NCBI RefSeq assembly: GCF_003100395.1
Contig: NZ_CP029210.1
Location: 806,001 to 870,000 of the forward strand
Source of the DNA: Aquabacterium olei
GTDB taxonomy: Bacteria > Pseudomonadota > Gammaproteobacteria > Burkholderiales > Burkholderiaceae_C
Length of the DNA: 64,000 nt
Reading direction: 5' to 3'
The position numbers and the translations under genes are program-made. Shown here piece after piece: positions 42,078 through 51,138 of the stretch. The notes under the pieces were generated by a model. That model had not been told where the DNA came from. It saw nothing but the letters and a program-made list of their open reading frames with translations, and made no database searches. Each line of letters starts with the position of its first letter. The first letter of the stretch is position 1.

Positions 42078-42881
42078 TCAGGTCTGCTTCAGCTTGCGCG
42101 CCAGATCCTGTGCCATCGACAGGTGATGGCGCAAGGTCGGCAAGGTGGTCTGTACGTACTCCTTCATGGCCGAATCGCTGAGCTGACCATCGGCCTTCTG
42201 GAAGAGGTCGATGTCGAGCTGATGGTCCTTGATACCGACCTGGTCGATGAACTGCCGGTCGAACGCCAGCCCCTTGGCCTTGTTCAACTGGTCGATCACC
42301 TTGCGCTTGGACGAGGGGATGTCCTTCGGCAACGTCATGCGGGTGCTCACCACCTGAGCCAGACGGTTGTTGGCCGCGCCATGGTCGTCCACCAGCGTGG
42401 CTGCCATCGCCTTCACGTCGGGGTGCTCTGCCTTCTCGACGGCGAGCTGGGCCACCGCAACTTCATACAGACCGGCCTCCGTGGCCGCACGGGCAAACGC
42501 CTGATCCTGGGCATTCAACGGGGCCTGGCTGCTGGCGCCGGGCGTCACCGTGCTGGCACCGGGTGCGGCACCCGGTGTCGTCGTGCCGGTGCCGCCATCC
42601 ACGCCCGTGCCTGTGCCAGTACCCGTGCCAGTCTGCGGCACACCGTCACTGCCGGATCCCGGGGTGCCGGTCGTGCTGTTCGAGCCGGGGGTGGTGCCCA
42701 GTCCGCCGTCGGTGCCCGTCGTGCCCGGGGTGGTGCCCATGGTGCCGGCCGTGCCGTCGGGCGCGCTGGCAGGGCTCATGTCGCCGGAAGTCTGGCCGTC
42801 GCGTCGGTTGCACGCGCCGAGCAGGGCGGACGCCGTCAGCAGGCAGGCGATCAGGCTGGTGAAGCGAAAGGTCCTGTTCAT
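42078..42881 (-). CDS. DUF4142 lipoprotein with Gly/Thr-rich repeats
   Basis: 267 residues. Lipoprotein signal (LLTASALLGAC, Cys about 24), a repetitive Gly/Thr/Ser/Pro linker to about 115 with GTMGTTPGTTGTDGG and TGTGTGTGTG, then DUF4142 (DQAFARAATEAGLYEVAVAQ, AMAATLVDDHGAANNRLAQV, GLAFDRQFIDQVGIKDHQLD, LPTLRHHLSMAQDLARKL). The His residues of the helical bundle are present, unlike several in the 36041 paralogue. Likely an envelope ferritin-like protein; function unknown. Confidence 0.93.
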   Translation of the reverse strand: MNRTFRFTSLIACLLTASALLGACNRRDGQTSGDMSPASAPDGTAGTMGTTPGTTGTDGGLGTTPGSNSTTGTPGSGSDGVPQTGTGTGTGTGVDGGTGTTTPGAAPGASTVTPGASSQAPLNAQDQAFARAATEAGLYEVAVAQLAVEKAEHPDVKAMAATLVDDHGAANNRLAQVVSTRMTLPKDIPSSKRKVIDQLNKAKGLAFDRQFIDQVGIKDHQLDIDLFQKADGQLSDSAMKEYVQTTLPTLRHHLSMAQDLARKLKQT

Positions 42882-42960
42882 GGTGGGCTCCTTGTGATGG
42901 ATGGGTCGGGTGATCCGGACTGCCGGCATGCAGGCTCTGCATGGGCGCCCCTTCGGGTGG

Positions 42961-42974
42961 GCAATCGCCGTACC
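42961..42974 (-). promoter_or_regulatory. Sigma-54 promoter for second DUF4142 gene
   Basis: The minus strand reads GGTACGGCGATTGC; the -12 GC is 80 bases before ATG 42881. About 70 bases upstream lies CGCGGTAAGGCTTAC, shared with 20791. Confidence 0.78.
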
Positions 42975-43068
42975 GAGTCCGTTATGCGGATGACGGAGCG
43001 GATGCCGAGCCAGAAACAGGCAACCCTGGCAAGCCTTGCCGGCCGCGGTAAGGCTTACGACACGGTCC

Positions 43069-44454
43069 TCACACCATCCGGTCGGCACGCACCCAGTGGT
43101 CGAACAAGGCCATGTCGACGCCGTGGGCCTGCGCAGCTTCGCGCAGGGTGATGTCCTGCGCGTGGGCGTCCAGCGCAATGGCTGCCGCGCGGTCGTAGCC
43201 GATGTGCGGGGTGAGGGCCGTGACCAGCATCAGCGTGCGATCGCGCAGGGCGGCAATGCGGGGCTCGTCGGCCGTCATGCCACGCAGGCAGTGGGCTTCG
43301 AAGCGGGCGCAGCCATCGGCCAGCAGCCGCAGGCTCTGCAGCACGTTGTGCGCCATGACCGGCTTGAATGTGTTGAGCTCGAAGTTGCCACTGGCCCCGG
43401 CAAAGCCGACCACCGTGTCGTTGCCCAGCACCTGCACACACAGCATCAGCATGGCTTCGCACTGGCTGGGGTTGACCTTGCCCGGCATGATGGAGCTACC
43501 CGGTTCATTGGCGGGCAGACGCAGTTCACCCAGGCCGCATCGGGGGCCGGAGGCCAGCCACCGCAGGTCGTTGGCGAGTTTCATCAAGGCCACCGCCAGC
43601 ACCTTGAGGCTGCCATGCAGGGCCACGATGGCATCGTGCGCGGCGATCACGGCGAAGCGATTGGGGGCGGTGGTGAAAGGCAGGCTCAATGAATGAGCCA
43701 GATCGCGCGCAACCCCCTCTCCGAAGCCGGTTGGGGCATTCAAACCCGTGCCGACGGCCGTTCCGCCAATGGCCAGCGCGCACACCGCAGACAAGGCGTG
43801 CACGATCCCCGCTTCGGCCTGGGCAAGCTGCGCCTCGTAACCCGACAGCTCCTGACCCAGCGTCAGCGGCACCGCGTCCTGCAGGTGCGTGCGACCGATC
43901 TTGACCAGCCCGCCGTACGCCGCCGCCTTGGCGTGCAGCGTGCCCCGCAGCGCGCCCAGCGCAGGCAGCAGGTGATGTTGCACACCCAGGGCACACGCCA
44001 CGTGCAAGGCCGTCGGGAACACATCGTTCGACGACTGGCTGCGGTTCACATGGTCGTTGGGGTGCACCTCGGCGTCTGTGTTGCCCTGGCTGCGCAGCAG
44101 GGCGGTGGCGCGGTGCGCGAGCACCTCGTTCATGTTCATGTTGGTCTGTGTGCCCGATCCGGATTGCCAGACCCGCAGCGGGAATTGCGCGTCGTGGGCA
44201 CCTGCCAGCACCTCGTGCGTGGCGGCCTCGATGGCTTGGGCAACGGGCGTGGGCAATTCACCGAGGGCGGCGTTCGTCCGGGCGCAAGCCTGCTTGACGA
44301 AAGCCAGCGCCCGGATGAGCTCGGGCGGCAAGGTTTCGGTCGAGATGGCGAAATGGTGCAGCGCGCGCTGGGTCTGGGCCCCCCACAGCACGTCGGTGGA
44401 GACCTCGACGGCGCCGAGGGCGTCGTGCTCGGTGCGGGTGGGCGTGGTGCTCAT
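43069..44454 (-). CDS. fumC: Fumarate hydratase class II
   Basis: 461 residues, a complete class II fumarase: [12 protein letters not shown] at the N-terminus, [56 protein letters not shown] and the superfamily signature [15 protein letters not shown] with the catalytic Ser loop. It hydrates fumarate to malate without iron. It overlaps the deacetylase gene by 4 bases (ATGA, start 44454), so it is the last gene of a glycosyltransferase-deacetylase-fumC operon, an unexpected setting. FumC is oxidant-stable, which would fit a stress operon (inference). Confidence 0.96.
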   Translation of the reverse strand: MSTTPTRTEHDALGAVEVSTDVLWGAQTQRALHHFAISTETLPPELIRALAFVKQACARTNAALGELPTPVAQAIEAATHEVLAGAHDAQFPLRVWQSGSGTQTNMNMNEVLAHRATALLRSQGNTDAEVHPNDHVNRSQSSNDVFPTALHVACALGVQHHLLPALGALRGTLHAKAAAYGGLVKIGRTHLQDAVPLTLGQELSGYEAQLAQAEAGIVHALSAVCALAIGGTAVGTGLNAPTGFGEGVARDLAHSLSLPFTTAPNRFAVIAAHDAIVALHGSLKVLAVALMKLANDLRWLASGPRCGLGELRLPANEPGSSIMPGKVNPSQCEAMLMLCVQVLGNDTVVGFAGASGNFELNTFKPVMAHNVLQSLRLLADGCARFEAHCLRGMTADEPRIAALRDRTLMLVTALTPHIGYDRAAAIALDAHAQDITLREAAQAHGVDMALFDHWVRADRMV

Positions 44455-45245
44455 GGCCGGGCTCCCCATGCGGGCTCGTTGCGACCGTGCTGCCTCAGCG
44501 TTGCCACTGCCGCGTGGACGGTGCGGGCCTCACGCTCGGCGAGCAGCGCGCGCAGGCGGCCGCTCCAGCACTGACGGATCAGACGGTGGTCTGCATCGTG
44601 CGGGTGCAGCTCGAAGCGCACCAGGGGCTGCGCATGCCAGCGCGCGGCCACCCAGGCATTGCGCGGCAGCGACACGGCCCGGCGCCAGGCGGTGCGCGTG
44701 CTGAAGGCCAGGCAGGCGCTCGTGATGCGCTGTGCCTGCGGCAGGCTGTAGACCGCGCGCAGGGTGGCCGTGTAGCTCAGGGGCAGTTGATCGAGCGCCT
44801 GCCAGGTGCCACGGCTCATCAGCCACGCGGGGGCGACAAAGCCGTGCAGCGGCCAGCCTCGGCGGGCAAACCAACGGGCGCCGGCATGCAGGCGTCGCAG
44901 GGCCTCGTCTTGCGACAGCGCCGAGAACTCGCCTTCGCCGGCCGTGTACCAGCGGCGCCGCACGTGGTCGACCCAGTTGGCCGGCTCGCCGTCGTCCAGG
45001 TGGCTGTAGCCGTGCAGGGCCAGTTCGTGCCCCTGCGCCTGCAGCGCTTCGAGCCGCTGTTCGAAGGCGTGGTTCGACGGCCGCAGGTGATAGCGCGGAA
45101 CCACCAGCAGCGTCATGGGTACGTCGGCCACCGCACGCACCGCGTCCATCACCCGCTCGCACGCGGGCCAGGTGGAGGGCGCCACATCGTGGATGGTGAC
45201 GCTGAGCATCGGTCTTCCGGGAGCGGGCGGGTGAAGCAGGTTCAT
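44451..45245 (-). CDS. Polysaccharide deacetylase (DUF2334)
   Basis: A 264-residue NodB-like deacetylase of the DUF2334 group: [19 protein letters not shown] (metal Asp), HGYSHLDDG with the HxxxH metal pair, FVAPAWLMS and ELHPHDADH. No signal peptide; cytoplasmic. It overlaps both neighbours by 4 bases. It probably removes N-acetyl groups from a glycan precursor built by the adjacent glycosyltransferase. Confidence 0.9.
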   Translation of the reverse strand: MNLLHPPAPGRPMLSVTIHDVAPSTWPACERVMDAVRAVADVPMTLLVVPRYHLRPSNHAFEQRLEALQAQGHELALHGYSHLDDGEPANWVDHVRRRWYTAGEGEFSALSQDEALRRLHAGARWFARRGWPLHGFVAPAWLMSRGTWQALDQLPLSYTATLRAVYSLPQAQRITSACLAFSTRTAWRRAVSLPRNAWVAARWHAQPLVRFELHPHDADHRLIRQCWSGRLRALLAEREARTVHAAVATLRQHGRNEPAWGARP

Positions 45246-46324
45246 GGTGTGCACATCAGGCGGAGGTAATGACCCATCAGGCCGCGCATGGCATCCGACC
45301 AGTCGTGCCGCAAGGCCTGCTGGCGGGCCGCCAGCCCTTGTTTCTCGCGGTCGTGGCGCAGGGCGGCGGCAATCGCCTCGGCAAAATCGGCATGCCGACC
45401 CCGGGCAACGCGCACACCGGCTTCGTCGCTCACCAACTCGGCCAGGCCGGCCCGGTCCCGCACGACCACCGGGCAGCCGCACGCCATGGCTTCGAGTGCC
45501 GCCAGCCCGAACGTTTCCTGGTCGCCTGCGTGCACGAAGAGATCGGCGCTCGCCAGTGCGCGGGCCAATGCCTGTTGCGAGGGCTCGAACGGCAGCACCC
45601 GGACCTGGTCACCGCGGGGAGGGCAGGGCCCGGCTCCGATGGCGACCAGCACGTGCGATGGCCCCAGCAGGCGGACCGCATCGGCCAGCACCGACAGGTT
45701 CTTCTCCGGTGCAAAGCGGCCTGCATACAGCAGCACGCGGACGTCGTCGGCCAGCCCGAGCTCTTGGCGCCAGGCCGGATCGCGTCTTGCCGGATGGAAC
45801 AGGCCGGTGTCCACCCCCAGGCCCTGCTGCACCACGTTCTGCAGGCCGGCGTCCCGCAGGTGGGCATACACCGTGGCGCTGGGGGCGAAGACCAGGTCGA
45901 ACTGCCGGTAGAGGTGACGCAGGTACAGCCGCCCGGCGGCCGCGCCGCCACGTCCGGTCCAGCGCCGCAGGAGCTCGGGCAGGTCGCTGTGGCAGAAGCC
46001 GACGACCGGAATGCCGAGGGCCTGTCCGGCATCCAGGGCGGACCAGGCCAGGCGGTACGGGTCGCCCGATTCGATGAGGTCGGGTCGGCGGTCAACCAGG
46101 GCACGCGCCGCGGCGCGCCGGTTCAGTGGCGCCCGGTAGCCGCCGCTGCCCGGCAGAGGCACGCCGGGCAGGGCCACGGCATCGCGCCCGTCGGCCCCGG
46201 GCGCTGCCACGCTGTGCTGCCACGCCGTGTGCGCCTGAAGCCAGGCCCGTTTGGCGTGGATGTAGCGGCGCACGCCCCCACCGGTGGCGCTCCAGAACAT
46301 GGTGACGTCGATCAGGTGGGGCAT
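45242..46324 (-). CDS. Glycosyltransferase, GT4
   Basis: 360 residues with the GT4 plan: DVTMFWSATGGGVRRYI (acceptor loop), GFCHSDLPELL, VFAPSATVYAHLRDAG, NVVQQGLGVDTGLFHP, LLYAGRFAPEKNLSVLADAV, and the donor motif GDQETFGLAALEAMACGCPVV. First gene of the operon with the deacetylase and fumC; GT4 plus deacetylase pairs recall GPI- or mycothiol-type amino sugar pathways. The ATG has only a weak ribosome site. Confidence 0.92.
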   Translation of the reverse strand: MPHLIDVTMFWSATGGGVRRYIHAKRAWLQAHTAWQHSVAAPGADGRDAVALPGVPLPGSGGYRAPLNRRAAARALVDRRPDLIESGDPYRLAWSALDAGQALGIPVVGFCHSDLPELLRRWTGRGGAAAGRLYLRHLYRQFDLVFAPSATVYAHLRDAGLQNVVQQGLGVDTGLFHPARRDPAWRQELGLADDVRVLLYAGRFAPEKNLSVLADAVRLLGPSHVLVAIGAGPCPPRGDQVRVLPFEPSQQALARALASADLFVHAGDQETFGLAALEAMACGCPVVVRDRAGLAELVSDEAGVRVARGRHADFAEAIAAALRHDREKQGLAARQQALRHDWSDAMRGLMGHYLRLMCTP

Positions 46325-46358
46325 GACGGGCGAGCTGGAAGGGCGATGGCAAGCCCTG

Positions 46359-46372
46359 GCAAACAGCGTGCC
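46359..46372 (-). promoter_or_regulatory. Sigma-54 promoter for GT4-deacetylase-fumC operon
   Basis: The minus strand reads GGCACGCTGTTTGC, identical to the cfa promoter; 35 bases before ATG 46324, 9 bases from the opposed element at 46382. Confidence 0.87.
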
Positions 46373-46381
46373 TGGGACCCG

Positions 46382-46395
46382 GGCATGCTGCCTGC
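46382..46395 (+). promoter_or_regulatory. Sigma-54 promoter for DUF2383 gene
   Basis: Reads GGCATGCTGCCTGC (CTGC at -12); 62 bases before ATG 46457. Confidence 0.65.
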
Positions 46396-46456
46396 CACCT
46401 GTTCCGTGCGGGGCTCGCGTGGCGGGCCCTTCCATTGAACCCAACAGGAGCGAACC

Positions 46457-46909
46457 ATGGAACGCGACGACATCATCGATGTGCTCAACGACCTGATCGA
46501 GAACAGCCGTGACGGCCAGTACGGCTTCAACACCTGCGCAGAACACGTGAAGTCCCCCGAACTGCGCGACATCTTTCTGGCACGGGCGACCGCCTGCCAG
46601 ACCGCGGTCTCGGAGCTGCAGGTGCTGGTGAGCGAATGTGGCGGCACGCCCGACGACGGCGGCACGATCAGCGGCGCCATGCACCGGGGCTGGGTGGCCG
46701 TGCGCGGGACGCTGAGCGGCTACACCGACGTCGGCATGCTGGAAGAGTGCGAGCGGGGCGAGGATGTGGCCAAGGCCCGCTACGAGAAGGCGCTGTCCCG
46801 CCCGCTGCCCGAGCCGATCCGGGCCGTCATCGAGCGCCAGTACCAGGGCGTGTTGCGCAACCACGAGCAGGTCAAACTCCTGCGTGAGCGCTATCGCACT
46901 GCGGTCTGA
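46457..46909 (+). CDS. DUF2383 (PA2169-family) four-helix protein
   Basis: 150 residues: DDIIDVLNDLIENSRDGQYG, LRDIFLARATACQTAVSELQ, ISGAMHRGWVAVRGTLSGYT, ECERGEDVAKARYEKAL, IRAVIERQYQGVLRNHEQVK. This is the ferritin-like PA2169/DUF2383 family of unknown function, often induced in biofilm or stress. AGGAG precedes ATG 46457. Confidence 0.93.
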   Translation: MERDDIIDVLNDLIENSRDGQYGFNTCAEHVKSPELRDIFLARATACQTAVSELQVLVSECGGTPDDGGTISGAMHRGWVAVRGTLSGYTDVGMLEECERGEDVAKARYEKALSRPLPEPIRAVIERQYQGVLRNHEQVKLLRERYRTAV

Positions 46910-46926
46910 CGGACCACAGGGCATTT

Positions 46927-46948
46927 TTGCCGGAAAGCTTGCCGGCAA
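46927..46948. repeat. Inverted repeat between DUF2383 and CBS genes
   Basis: TTGCCGG and CCGGCAA (7 bases each) with an eight-base spacer, preceded by a run of five T. Too far from a T-run on its 3' side to be a terminator; could be a processing or binding site. Confidence 0.45.
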
Positions 46949-46965
46949 CCGAGAGGAGCGATGTG

Positions 46966-47409
46966 ATGCAGAGAATTGCCGATGTGATGACGCGCGGTGT
47001 GGAGGTGATCGCGCCGGATGCGACCCTGCAGATGGCGGCCAAGATGATGGACGACCTGAACGTGGGCGCCTTGCCGGTGTGTGACAACCGGCGGCTGGTG
47101 GGCATGATCACCGACCGCGACATCACTGTGCGGGCCACAGCCAGCGACCTCCGGCCCAGCGAGGTGCGCGTCAGCGACATCATGACCGAACATCCGAGGT
47201 GGTGTCTGGAGTCGCAGACGCTGGAGGAGGTGGCTCAGCAGATGAGCGATGTCCAGGTCCGCCGGATTCCGGTGCTCGACAAGGACAACGCCTTGATCGG
47301 CATCGTGTCGCTGGGCGACATCGCTGTCCGGGAGCCCGAGGCCGTGCAGGACGTGCTGCGGGAGATCTCCACCCCCTCGGAACCGGACAGGCCCGCCGCA
47401 TCGACCTGA
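46966..47409 (+). CDS. CBS-domain protein
   Basis: 147 residues made of two CBS motifs: IADVMTRGVEVIAPDATLQM with LVGMITDRDITVR, and VSDIMTEHPRWCLESQTLEE with LIGIVSLGDIAVRE. Stand-alone CBS pairs bind adenine nucleotides and act as energy or stress sensors. ATG 46966 has GAGGAG. It follows the DUF2383 gene by 56 bases and probably shares its transcript. Confidence 0.94.
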   Translation: MQRIADVMTRGVEVIAPDATLQMAAKMMDDLNVGALPVCDNRRLVGMITDRDITVRATASDLRPSEVRVSDIMTEHPRWCLESQTLEEVAQQMSDVQVRRIPVLDKDNALIGIVSLGDIAVREPEAVQDVLREISTPSEPDRPAAST

Positions 47410-47424
47410 CCGGCGTGGCGGAGA

Positions 47425-47460
47425 ACAGGCCGGCGGCCGCCCAGGGCGACGCCGGCCTGT
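47425..47460. terminator. Bidirectional hairpin between CBS and PRC-barrel genes
   Basis: Perfect 11-base stem (47425-47435 with 47450-47460) and a 14-base loop, placed in the 56-base convergent gap. Confidence 0.72.
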
Positions 47461-47465
47461 CTGCG

Positions 47466-47957
47466 TCAGCGACGCTCGCTGGTGCCGCTGCCACCTTCGA
47501 AGAAGCGGCGGTTGGTGTTGCTCCAACCTTCCTCCACCACGTTGGGCCACTTGTCCGGTTCGAAGCTCGGCGCGCGCTTCAGGCGCTCCTTGTCGATGTC
47601 GAGCAGGCGATGGTCACGGCCCGGAACGGAACGCAGCGCGCTCCACGGCACGGCATGCAGGCGATCACCCAGACCCAGGAAGCCGCCGGTGGACACGATG
47701 GCGTAAGACACCGCACCCTGTCGGTCGAGCACAATGTCCTTGATGTCCCCGACCTTCTCGCCCTGCAGGTTGCGCACGTCCGACCCGATGATCTTGCTGA
47801 CGCGGTAGATGCGCTGCCAGTCCTCGCTGCTCTGGCGCGCCGTGGTCGATGTGCCGGTGCCCGCGGCGCCGGTCCCCGTGGTGGTGCCTTGTGCGTGGGC
47901 CGATGACAGTGCGATGGCCAGACCCATGCCGGCCGCGATCCGGATGACTTGCTTCAT
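47466..47957 (-). CDS. Exported PRC-barrel protein
   Basis: 163 residues: signal peptide IRIAAGMGLAIALSSAHA with cleavage near AHAQ, a Gly/Thr-rich linker, then a PRC-barrel (SKIIGSDVRNLQGEKVGDIK, VSYAIVSTGGFLGLGDRLHA, LKRAPSFEPDKWPNV). It is the periplasmic paralogue of the 15667-16092 protein; the shared GGFLGxGDxLxAxPW block is conspicuous. Probably an envelope stress protein of unknown activity. Confidence 0.93.
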   Translation of the reverse strand: MKQVIRIAAGMGLAIALSSAHAQGTTTGTGAAGTGTSTTARQSSEDWQRIYRVSKIIGSDVRNLQGEKVGDIKDIVLDRQGAVSYAIVSTGGFLGLGDRLHAVPWSALRSVPGRDHRLLDIDKERLKRAPSFEPDKWPNVVEEGWSNTNRRFFEGGSGTSERR

Positions 47958-48007
47958 GATTTACTCCTTGTAATGAGAAAGAAGAGGGAGACAACACGGT
48001 GAAGGCG

Positions 48008-48021
48008 GCAAACTGCATGCC
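48008..48021 (-). promoter_or_regulatory. Sigma-54 promoter for exported PRC-barrel gene
   Basis: The minus strand reads GGCATGCAGTTTGC; 51 bases before ATG 47957. It is nearly self-complementary; read on the plus strand the -12 would be ATGC, so I do not call a divergent promoter. Confidence 0.83.
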
Positions 48022-48069
48022 CATAGGGCATCGAGCGCCCCTCGGGTGCACCGTGTTCCGTTCTCCTCC

Positions 48070-51000
48070 ATGCCCATGAAACCGCTGCCCCTTCAGGGAC
48101 TGAATCGGCCTCGCGGCCTGCGCCTGCGGTGGCCGGTTGCGTCGCTGCGCACCTACCTGCTCGCCGTGATCGTGGTGGCCACTGTGCCGCTGGCTGCGCT
48201 CACGTCCTGGCTGATGGCGCAGGAAATCATGGCGGTACGCCATCAGATGACGCTGGGTTTGACCCAGACGGCCGGGTCACTGGCGCTGATGGTGGAACGC
48301 GAGCAGGTGTCGTCGATCGATGCGCTGACCATCCTGTCGCATGCCACGACCTTGCGCGAGGGCGATCTGGCCAGCTTCCACATGCGGCTGGCCCGCAAGC
48401 CGCTGGTGCGCCCGACGTGGCGTCGCGTGGTGCTCACAAGCCCCGAAGGCGTGGTGCTGTTGCGCAGCGACGAGGCCTATGCGCCGGCCATGGCACAGGC
48501 CCACGGCGAGCCGCAGCCGCTGCCCGATGGGGTGCTCCCGCCTCCGCGCATCAGCGGACTCAAGGGCGTGGCCGGCGCCGACCTGTTCTCGCGCATTGCC
48601 GTGCCGGTCGAAGTGCATGGTCAACTGGCCTACTGGCTGGCGGCCGACATCCATGCGTCTGCCTGGCAGAGCCTGATCGGCCATGTGCAGGCGCCTCAGG
48701 GCGGCTTCGTGACGGTGTTTGACGAAGGCTATCGCATCGTGGCGCGCTCGCTGCATCCCGAGCGCTTTCTCGGCCAGGTGCTGCCCGAAGACGGCCGGCG
48801 ACACATGGGCGTTCGGTCGGCGGGCTTCCAGAAAAGCAGCCTGCTCGAGGGCGGGGACACCTACGTGGCGTGGCAACGCATCCCGATGTCGCAATGGGGC
48901 ATCGGCGTGGGGGTGGCCGCTGCGCCGCTGGACCGCAGCAACATCATGGCGATCTCGATGGCCCTGCTGGCCGGCGCCCTCTCCCTGATGGCCGGCATCG
49001 GCCTGTCGCTGTTCGTGGTCCGCCGGGTGAACCAGCCTCTGCATGCACTGGCCACGGGCGGCGCTTCTGCGGTGCCGGGTGACATCGCGGTGCGGGAGAT
49101 CGGCCTGCTGCGCGATGCGATGAAGGCCGCCGAGGCCCAGCGCGAGCAGGCCCGCGAGCGGCTGGAGGCCAAGGCGGCCGAGTTCGAGACCCTCTTCAAC
49201 ACCAGCCCCATCGGCCTGTCGATCACGCAGGACCCGGAATGCCGGATGGTGCTGCGCAACCCGGCCAAGGTCGCGATGTTCGGCATCCGTGATGGCGAAC
49301 CCGCCCGCTACGAGATGCTGCAGGACGGCGAGGTGCTGCCCACGGCACGGCACCCACTGCAGCGTGCGGCACGTGGCGAGACGGTCTGGAACCAGGAAGT
49401 GGAAGTGCGCCACCCGGATGGCCGTGTGCTGCGCCTGCTGGCCTTTGCCGTGCCGCTGCTGGATGGCCATGGCCATGCGCGCGGTGCCATTGCCACGTAT
49501 GTCGACATCACCGAGCGCATGCTGGCGCAGGAACGCCTGATGCGCGCGCGCACGCGGCTGCAGGACAGCCAGCACCTGGTGGAGCTGGCGCAGGAGGCAG
49601 GCGATGTGGGCTTCTTCGACCACGTGGTGGCCGCCGACACGGTGACCATGACGTCGGGCCTGGCCCGCCTTTTCGGGCTGGAGCGGCGCGCGATCGAGAC
49701 CCACTGGGCGGGCTGGCTGCGCCATGTGCATCCGGACGACGCGCGCGCACTCGAGGCGTTGCTGCAGCAGGCCTGGCGCGACCAGCTCGAGCAGGTCACC
49801 TTCAAGTTCCGCACCGCCGGGCAGCTCGACATCGAACGCTGGCTGTCGAGCCGCATGGTCATCCTCTATACGCCCGAAGGCGTGCCCACCCGGATGATCG
49901 GTGTGATGGTCGATGTGACGGTGCAGCAGCAGATCGAGCAAGAGCGTGCCCGGCTCATCGCGCAGGAGCACCAGGCGCGGCTGGAGGCGGAGCGCGCCAA
50001 CCGCGCCAAGGACGAGTTCCTCGCCATGCTGGGCCACGAGTTGCGCAATCCGCTGAGCGCCATCTCGGCGGCGATCGAGGTGCTCAACCGCATCAGCTCG
50101 CAGGACGAGCAGGCGGTGCGTGTGCGCACCATCATCACGCGCCAGACCCGGCACCTCGCTCGGCTCATGGACGACCTCATGGACGTGGCGCGCGTGATTG
50201 CCGGCAAGATTCACCTGTCGCGTCAGCCCGTCAACCTCGGCTCGATGGTGCACCGCCTGGTCAGCACCATGCAGATGGCCGGGCTGTTGCAGGATCATCC
50301 GGTGAGCCTGGAGGTCGAGGAGGTGTGGGTCGACGGCGATGCCATGCGCCTCGAGCAGATCGTCAACAACCTCGTCACGAATGCCGTCAAGTACAGCGCG
50401 TCGGACAAGCCCATCCATGTGCGGGTGGTGCGGGCCGACGGGCGTGCCAGGCTGGAAGTGATCGACCAGGGGCCGGGCATCCCCGAGGCCCTGCTGCCCC
50501 ACATTTTCGACCTCTTCGTGCAGGGCGAGCGGACGCTGGACCGCCGCCAGGGCGGGCTCGGGATCGGCCTCACCCTGGTGCGGCGGCTGGCAGAGCTGCA
50601 TGACGGTGAGGTCGGCGTGCAGAGCGGCCCCGGCGGCAGCGTGTTCGCCGTGATGCTGCCGGCCATCGCCCCGGTTCAGCCCGACCGGGTCGAGCGCACC
50701 GGAGAGGTGCCTGCGCCGCGCACCGTGGTGCTGGTGGAAGACAACCCGGATGCGCGCGAGGCCCTCACCACGATGCTGACCCTGCAGGGTCATGAGGTGC
50801 ATGGCGAGGACAACGGCAAGGATGGCCTTGAGCGCCTGCTGGCGCAGCGGCCTCATCTGGCGCTGGTGGACATCGGTCTGCCGGGGCTGACGGGCTACGA
50901 GGTGGCCCGGCAGGCGCGCGAACGGGGGCACACGGGCTGGATGATCGCGGTATCGGGGTATGGGCAGCCTCACGACGTGCAGCAGGCGCTGGAGGCGGGG

Positions 51001-51084
51001 TTCGATGCCCACATGGTCAAGCCCATTGACAGCGATGCCCTGACCGACTGGCTGGCGCGCCCGCCCCGGGATGCAGGCATGTGA
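48070..51084 (+). CDS. Hybrid sensor histidine kinase (periplasmic sensor, two PAS)
   Basis: 1004 residues: membrane segments about 28-50 and 293-317; periplasmic double-Cache-like domain (51-290, VVLTSPEGVVLLRSDE, GQLAYWLAADIHASAW, VTVFDEGYRIVARSL); PAS (370-490), PAS (500-620); HisKA with H656 in MLGHELRNP; HATPase ([27 protein letters not shown]); receiver ([32 protein letters not shown]). Architecture and motifs match the kinase at 38899-41976. Start ATG 48070 chosen over GTG 48046. No separate HPt protein is seen in the window. Confidence 0.95.
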   Translation: MPMKPLPLQGLNRPRGLRLRWPVASLRTYLLAVIVVATVPLAALTSWLMAQEIMAVRHQMTLGLTQTAGSLALMVEREQVSSIDALTILSHATTLREGDLASFHMRLARKPLVRPTWRRVVLTSPEGVVLLRSDEAYAPAMAQAHGEPQPLPDGVLPPPRISGLKGVAGADLFSRIAVPVEVHGQLAYWLAADIHASAWQSLIGHVQAPQGGFVTVFDEGYRIVARSLHPERFLGQVLPEDGRRHMGVRSAGFQKSSLLEGGDTYVAWQRIPMSQWGIGVGVAAAPLDRSNIMAISMALLAGALSLMAGIGLSLFVVRRVNQPLHALATGGASAVPGDIAVREIGLLRDAMKAAEAQREQARERLEAKAAEFETLFNTSPIGLSITQDPECRMVLRNPAKVAMFGIRDGEPARYEMLQDGEVLPTARHPLQRAARGETVWNQEVEVRHPDGRVLRLLAFAVPLLDGHGHARGAIATYVDITERMLAQERLMRARTRLQDSQHLVELAQEAGDVGFFDHVVAADTVTMTSGLARLFGLERRAIETHWAGWLRHVHPDDARALEALLQQAWRDQLEQVTFKFRTAGQLDIERWLSSRMVILYTPEGVPTRMIGVMVDVTVQQQIEQERARLIAQEHQARLEAERANRAKDEFLAMLGHELRNPLSAISAAIEVLNRISSQDEQAVRVRTIITRQTRHLARLMDDLMDVARVIAGKIHLSRQPVNLGSMVHRLVSTMQMAGLLQDHPVSLEVEEVWVDGDAMRLEQIVNNLVTNAVKYSASDKPIHVRVVRADGRARLEVIDQGPGIPEALLPHIFDLFVQGERTLDRRQGGLGIGLTLVRRLAELHDGEVGVQSGPGGSVFAVMLPAIAPVQPDRVERTGEVPAPRTVVLVEDNPDAREALTTMLTLQGHEVHGEDNGKDGLERLLAQRPHLALVDIGLPGLTGYEVARQARERGHTGWMIAVSGYGQPHDVQQALEAGFDAHMVKPIDSDALTDWLARPPRDAGM

Positions 51085-51089
51085 CTTGC
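51076..51089 (+). promoter_or_regulatory. Sigma-54 promoter overlapping kinase stop codon
   Basis: Reads GGCATGTGACTTGC and contains the kinase stop; 50 bases before ATG 51139. A CTGGTGC/GCACCAG hairpin (51094-51122) follows in the leader. Confidence 0.82.
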
Positions 51090-51138
51090 CCTCCTGGTGC
51101 AGCGCCCTTTGCGGGGCACCAGAACAGGAGGTTTTCGG

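Noticed and set aside
46921..46950. GGCATTTTTGCC and TTGCC repeats before the CBS gene as a sigma-54 promoter
   Set aside because: GG to GC spacing is 7, so it is not a promoter; recorded as an inverted repeat instead.
48007..48020. Plus-strand sigma-54 reading of the PRC-barrel promoter toward the kinase at 48070
   Set aside because: Elements of type GGCATG-N4-TTGCC are nearly self-complementary, so the reverse always gives GG-N10-GC; the reverse -12 here is ATGC.
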